8,714 nucleotides of DNA from an uncultured Oxalobacteraceae bacterium (GTDB lineage Bacteria; Pseudomonadota; Gammaproteobacteria; Burkholderiales; Burkholderiaceae), in NCBI GenBank assembly GCA_946479705.1, contig CAMLHI010000070.1, forward strand, positions 1-8,714. The letters are read 5' to 3'. The translations under genes and the position numbers were made by a program. Positions 6,577 through 8,714 of this stretch are shown here, piece by piece. The notes under the pieces were generated by a model that was given only the letters and a program-made list of their open reading frames with translations, ran no database searches and was not told the DNA's origin. Every line of letters starts with the position of its first letter. The stretch's first letter is position 1.

Positions 6577-8714
6577 ATGTTCGAGTTTCTTTTCAAGCGT
6601 CCGGGCGACGCGCCCGGCGGCGAGGCTGCCGGGCCTGTCCAGCCGGCCGGCGACGGTGCCGCGCAAGTTTCTCCCGCCCGCGCGCAGCAGGCTGAAAAGC
6701 TCGCCCAGCTGGGCGGAGACGAGCAGGCCGCTGCCGACTTCATCCTGCAGTGCGAGTTTTCCGACCTGCGCCTGGCCGCGGCCGATCTGATCCACAGTCC
6801 TCCCTTGCTCGAGCGCGTGCACGGCGGCATCCGCAATGCCGACCGGCGCGTGGCCAAGCTGCTGCAGGCGCGCCTGGACGCCTGGCGCCACCACGAAGCC
6901 GAGGTGGCGCGCGGCCAGGCCTGCATCGCCCAGGCCGAAGCCATGGCCGCCGAAGACAAGCTCACGCCCAACCAGGTGGCCGACCTGGACCGCAAATGGT
7001 CGGTCATCAAGGCCCCTGAACTGGACGAACGTTTCGGCGCCGTGCGCCAGCAGCTGGGCGCGCGCCTGGAAGCGCAAGTGATGCTGCAGCGCGCCGCCAT
7101 CGACCGCCTGAACGCCTTGCGCCAGCTGGAGCATGCGGGCCTGTCCGGCGATGCGCTGGCCGAACGCCTGGCCGCCTTCGCGCAGGAGCAGGACGCCATG
7201 CTGGCCGCCCCCGAACACGCCAGCCTGCCGCGCAGCCTGGTCAACGAGTTCGCCAACGAACACGCGCGTCTGTCGGCCTCGATCGCCGCCATCGACGACG
7301 CCCATGCCGCCATCGCCGCGCGCGAGACCGCGCTGGGCGAATGGAGCGCCACCAATCCGCCCACCTTCACCGCCGAGCAGCTCAAGCGTGCCTGGCAGCT
7401 GCTGCCGGCCGCCCCGGCCAGCGCGGCGGCCGACCTGCAGCGCCGCTTCGAGGAATTGCTGGCGCGCCTGCCGGCCCAGCCCGCGAAGGAAGCGCGCGCC
7501 CCGCGCGAGCCGAAAAAGGCCCAGCCGCCGGAACCCCACCTGGTCGACGCGCTCGACGCGATGGAAGCGGCCCTGCAGCACGGCTCGCTGGGCACTGCAG
7601 CCGAGCACGACAAGACCCTCAAGGATGCCAGGGGCGCCCGCCTGACCCCGCAGATGGCCGAGCGGCTGGCGCAGGCGCGCGCCGAGCTCAAACGCCTGTC
7701 GGACTGGGCGCGCTGGGGCGGCAACGTCTCGCGCGAGGAATTGATCAAGGCCGTCGAACAGCTCGGCACGCAGAAAATCGCCATGAGCGAACTGGCCAAG
7801 AAGGTCGGCAGCATGCGCGACCGCTGGAAGGCGCTCGACACCTTGTCCGGCTCGGCGCCGCGCAGCCTGTGGGAGCGTTTCGACGCCGCCTGCACGGCTG
7901 CCTACGCACCGGCCGCCGCGCACTTCAAGCATCTGGCCGACGAGCGCCACAGCAATGCCGCCAAGGCCCAGGCGCTGATCGATGAAGCGCGCCAGGAAGC
8001 GGCGCGCATGAACGGCGCCGACGCGCCCGACTGGAAGCACATGGCCGCCACGGTGCAGCGTCTGCGCCTGGCCTGGAGCCACCTGGGCGCCATCGACCGC
8101 AAGGAAAAGAAGCGCCTCGACCAGCAGTTTTCCGACGTGCTGGTGGCCCTGCAAGGGCCGCTGGAACAGCAGCGCAAGGGCGAGGTCGATACCCGTGAAG
8201 CGCTGATCGCGCAGGTCGCCGCGCTCAATCCGCACGACCGCAACACGCTCGATACCGTGCGCGCGGTGCAGGAAGCCTGGCAGCGCCACGCGCGCGCGCT
8301 GCCGCTCGAACGCAAGGCCGAGCAGGCACTGTGGCAGAAGTTCCGCGCCGCCTGCGATGCCGTGTTCGCGGCCCGGAAAGAAAGCGCGCATGCGGCCGAT
8401 GCCGAGCGGCGCGCGCACCAGACGGCCAAGGAAGCCATCTGCGAGCGGCTGGAGACGGCCGCCCTCGGCGAGATCGGCAACGCCGCGGCACTGCTGCGCG
8501 AGGCGTCGGCGGAATGGCATGCGGCCGGCGCGGTGCCGCGCGCGGTCGAGGCCAAGCTGGAGAAGCGCTATCACGCGGCGCAGGCGGCGGTGCAGCAGCG
8601 TATCGACGCGGCGCGCCGCCAGGCCGGGCTGGCCCAGGCCAGCGCCCTGCGCGACAAGCTGCGCCTGGTGCAGCAGCTGGAAGCGGCACTGGCCGCAACG
8701 GATGCCGGCGCGGA
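6577..8714 (+). CDS. DUF349-repeat protein, cut by window edge
   Basis: The frame is open from ATG 6577 to the right edge (712 codons plus 2 nt), so the C-terminus is missing. It begins MFEFLFKRPGDAPGG, then a short Gly/Ala/Pro-rich stretch, and is otherwise strongly helical. DUF349-like units recur with a W...G...R......LW..F..A pattern, anchored by tryptophans at 417, 500, 568 and 647, with a weaker similar stretch at 141 (RKWSVIKAPELDERFGAV). A low-complexity Pro/Lys/Glu linker at about 302-320 separates the N-terminal helical part from the clear repeats. No signal peptide, membrane segment or catalytic motif is visible. DUF349 proteins are uncharacterised helical proteins, probably cytoplasmic and perhaps scaffold- or nucleic-acid-associated; I assign no function. 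No clear Shine-Dalgarno precedes 6577. In-frame ATGs at 6544 and 6547 are alternatives, but they overlap the probable -10 and the MFEFLFKR start looks natural. Confidence 0.88.
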   Translation, partial: MFEFLFKRPGDAPGGEAAGPVQPAGDGAAQVSPARAQQAEKLAQLGGDEQAAADFILQCEFSDLRLAAADLIHSPPLLERVHGGIRNADRRVAKLLQARLDAWRHHEAEVARGQACIAQAEAMAAEDKLTPNQVADLDRKWSVIKAPELDERFGAVRQQLGARLEAQVMLQRAAIDRLNALRQLEHAGLSGDALAERLAAFAQEQDAMLAAPEHASLPRSLVNEFANEHARLSASIAAIDDAHAAIAARETALGEWSATNPPTFTAEQLKRAWQLLPAAPASAAADLQRRFEELLARLPAQPAKEARAPREPKKAQPPEPHLVDALDAMEAALQHGSLGTAAEHDKTLKDARGARLTPQMAERLAQARAELKRLSDWARWGGNVSREELIKAVEQLGTQKIAMSELAKKVGSMRDRWKALDTLSGSAPRSLWERFDAACTAAYAPAAAHFKHLADERHSNAAKAQALIDEARQEAARMNGADAPDWKHMAATVQRLRLAWSHLGAIDRKEKKRLDQQFSDVLVALQGPLEQQRKGEVDTREALIAQVAALNPHDRNTLDTVRAVQEAWQRHARALPLERKAEQALWQKFRAACDAVFAARKESAHAADAERRAHQTAKEAICERLETAALGEIGNAAALLREASAEWHAAGAVPRAVEAKLEKRYHAAQAAVQQRIDAARRQAGLAQASALRDKLRLVQQLEAALAATDAGA

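Noticed and set aside
5959..8574. Open minus-strand frame of 871 codons opposite the hemerythrin-like and DUF349 genes
   Set aside because: It spans two well-supported plus-strand genes and their gap, has a composition typical of antisense frames in GC-rich DNA, and shows no recognisable domain or ribosome binding site.

Overview
The window is GC-rich, densely coding bacterial DNA with third codon positions strongly biased to G/C. Protein styles (a dCACHE-PAS-GGDEF enzyme, a DUF349 repeat protein, SbcCD) and the codon bias suggest a betaproteobacterium, most likely an Oxalobacteraceae member of the Massilia/Duganella/Janthinobacterium type. This assignment is inference from sequence style, not a database match.

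Layout. Positions 1-5505 hold a minus-strand block read right to left. First is an 880-residue membrane diguanylate cyclase (5505-2863). After a 31-nt gap comes sbcD (2831-1608), which overlaps by 4 nt (ATGA) the start of sbcC (1611 to the left edge, 537 codons, cut by the window). A 381-nt, relatively AT-rich intergenic region (5506-5886) separates this block from plus-strand genes. Those are a 202-residue protein resembling a degenerate hemerythrin-type four-helix bundle (5887-6495) and, after 81 nt containing a plausible extended -10 promoter, a DUF349-repeat protein (6577 to the right edge, 712 codons, cut by the window).

How the genes work together. SbcD (Mn-dependent nuclease) and SbcC (ABC/SMC-type ATPase with long coiled coils) form the SbcCD complex, which processes hairpins and blocked DNA ends; their overlapping frames fit translational coupling. 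The upstream diguanylate cyclase lies on the same strand with a short gap and no visible terminator, so it may share a transcript with sbcDC, but no functional link is evident from sequence. It has intact GGDEF and RxxD (I-site) motifs, three PAS-type modules and a periplasmic sensor, so it should make c-di-GMP in response to an external and perhaps a cytoplasmic signal. The two plus-strand genes have no clear link to it.

I do not see a mobile element, CRISPR array, RNA gene or clearly new defence or biosynthetic system. The most useful points for a second look are the dgc-sbcD-sbcC arrangement, the degenerate metal-ligand pattern in the hemerythrin-like protein, the tandem architecture of the DUF349 protein, the TTG start of the cyclase, and small repeats in the divergent intergenic region.
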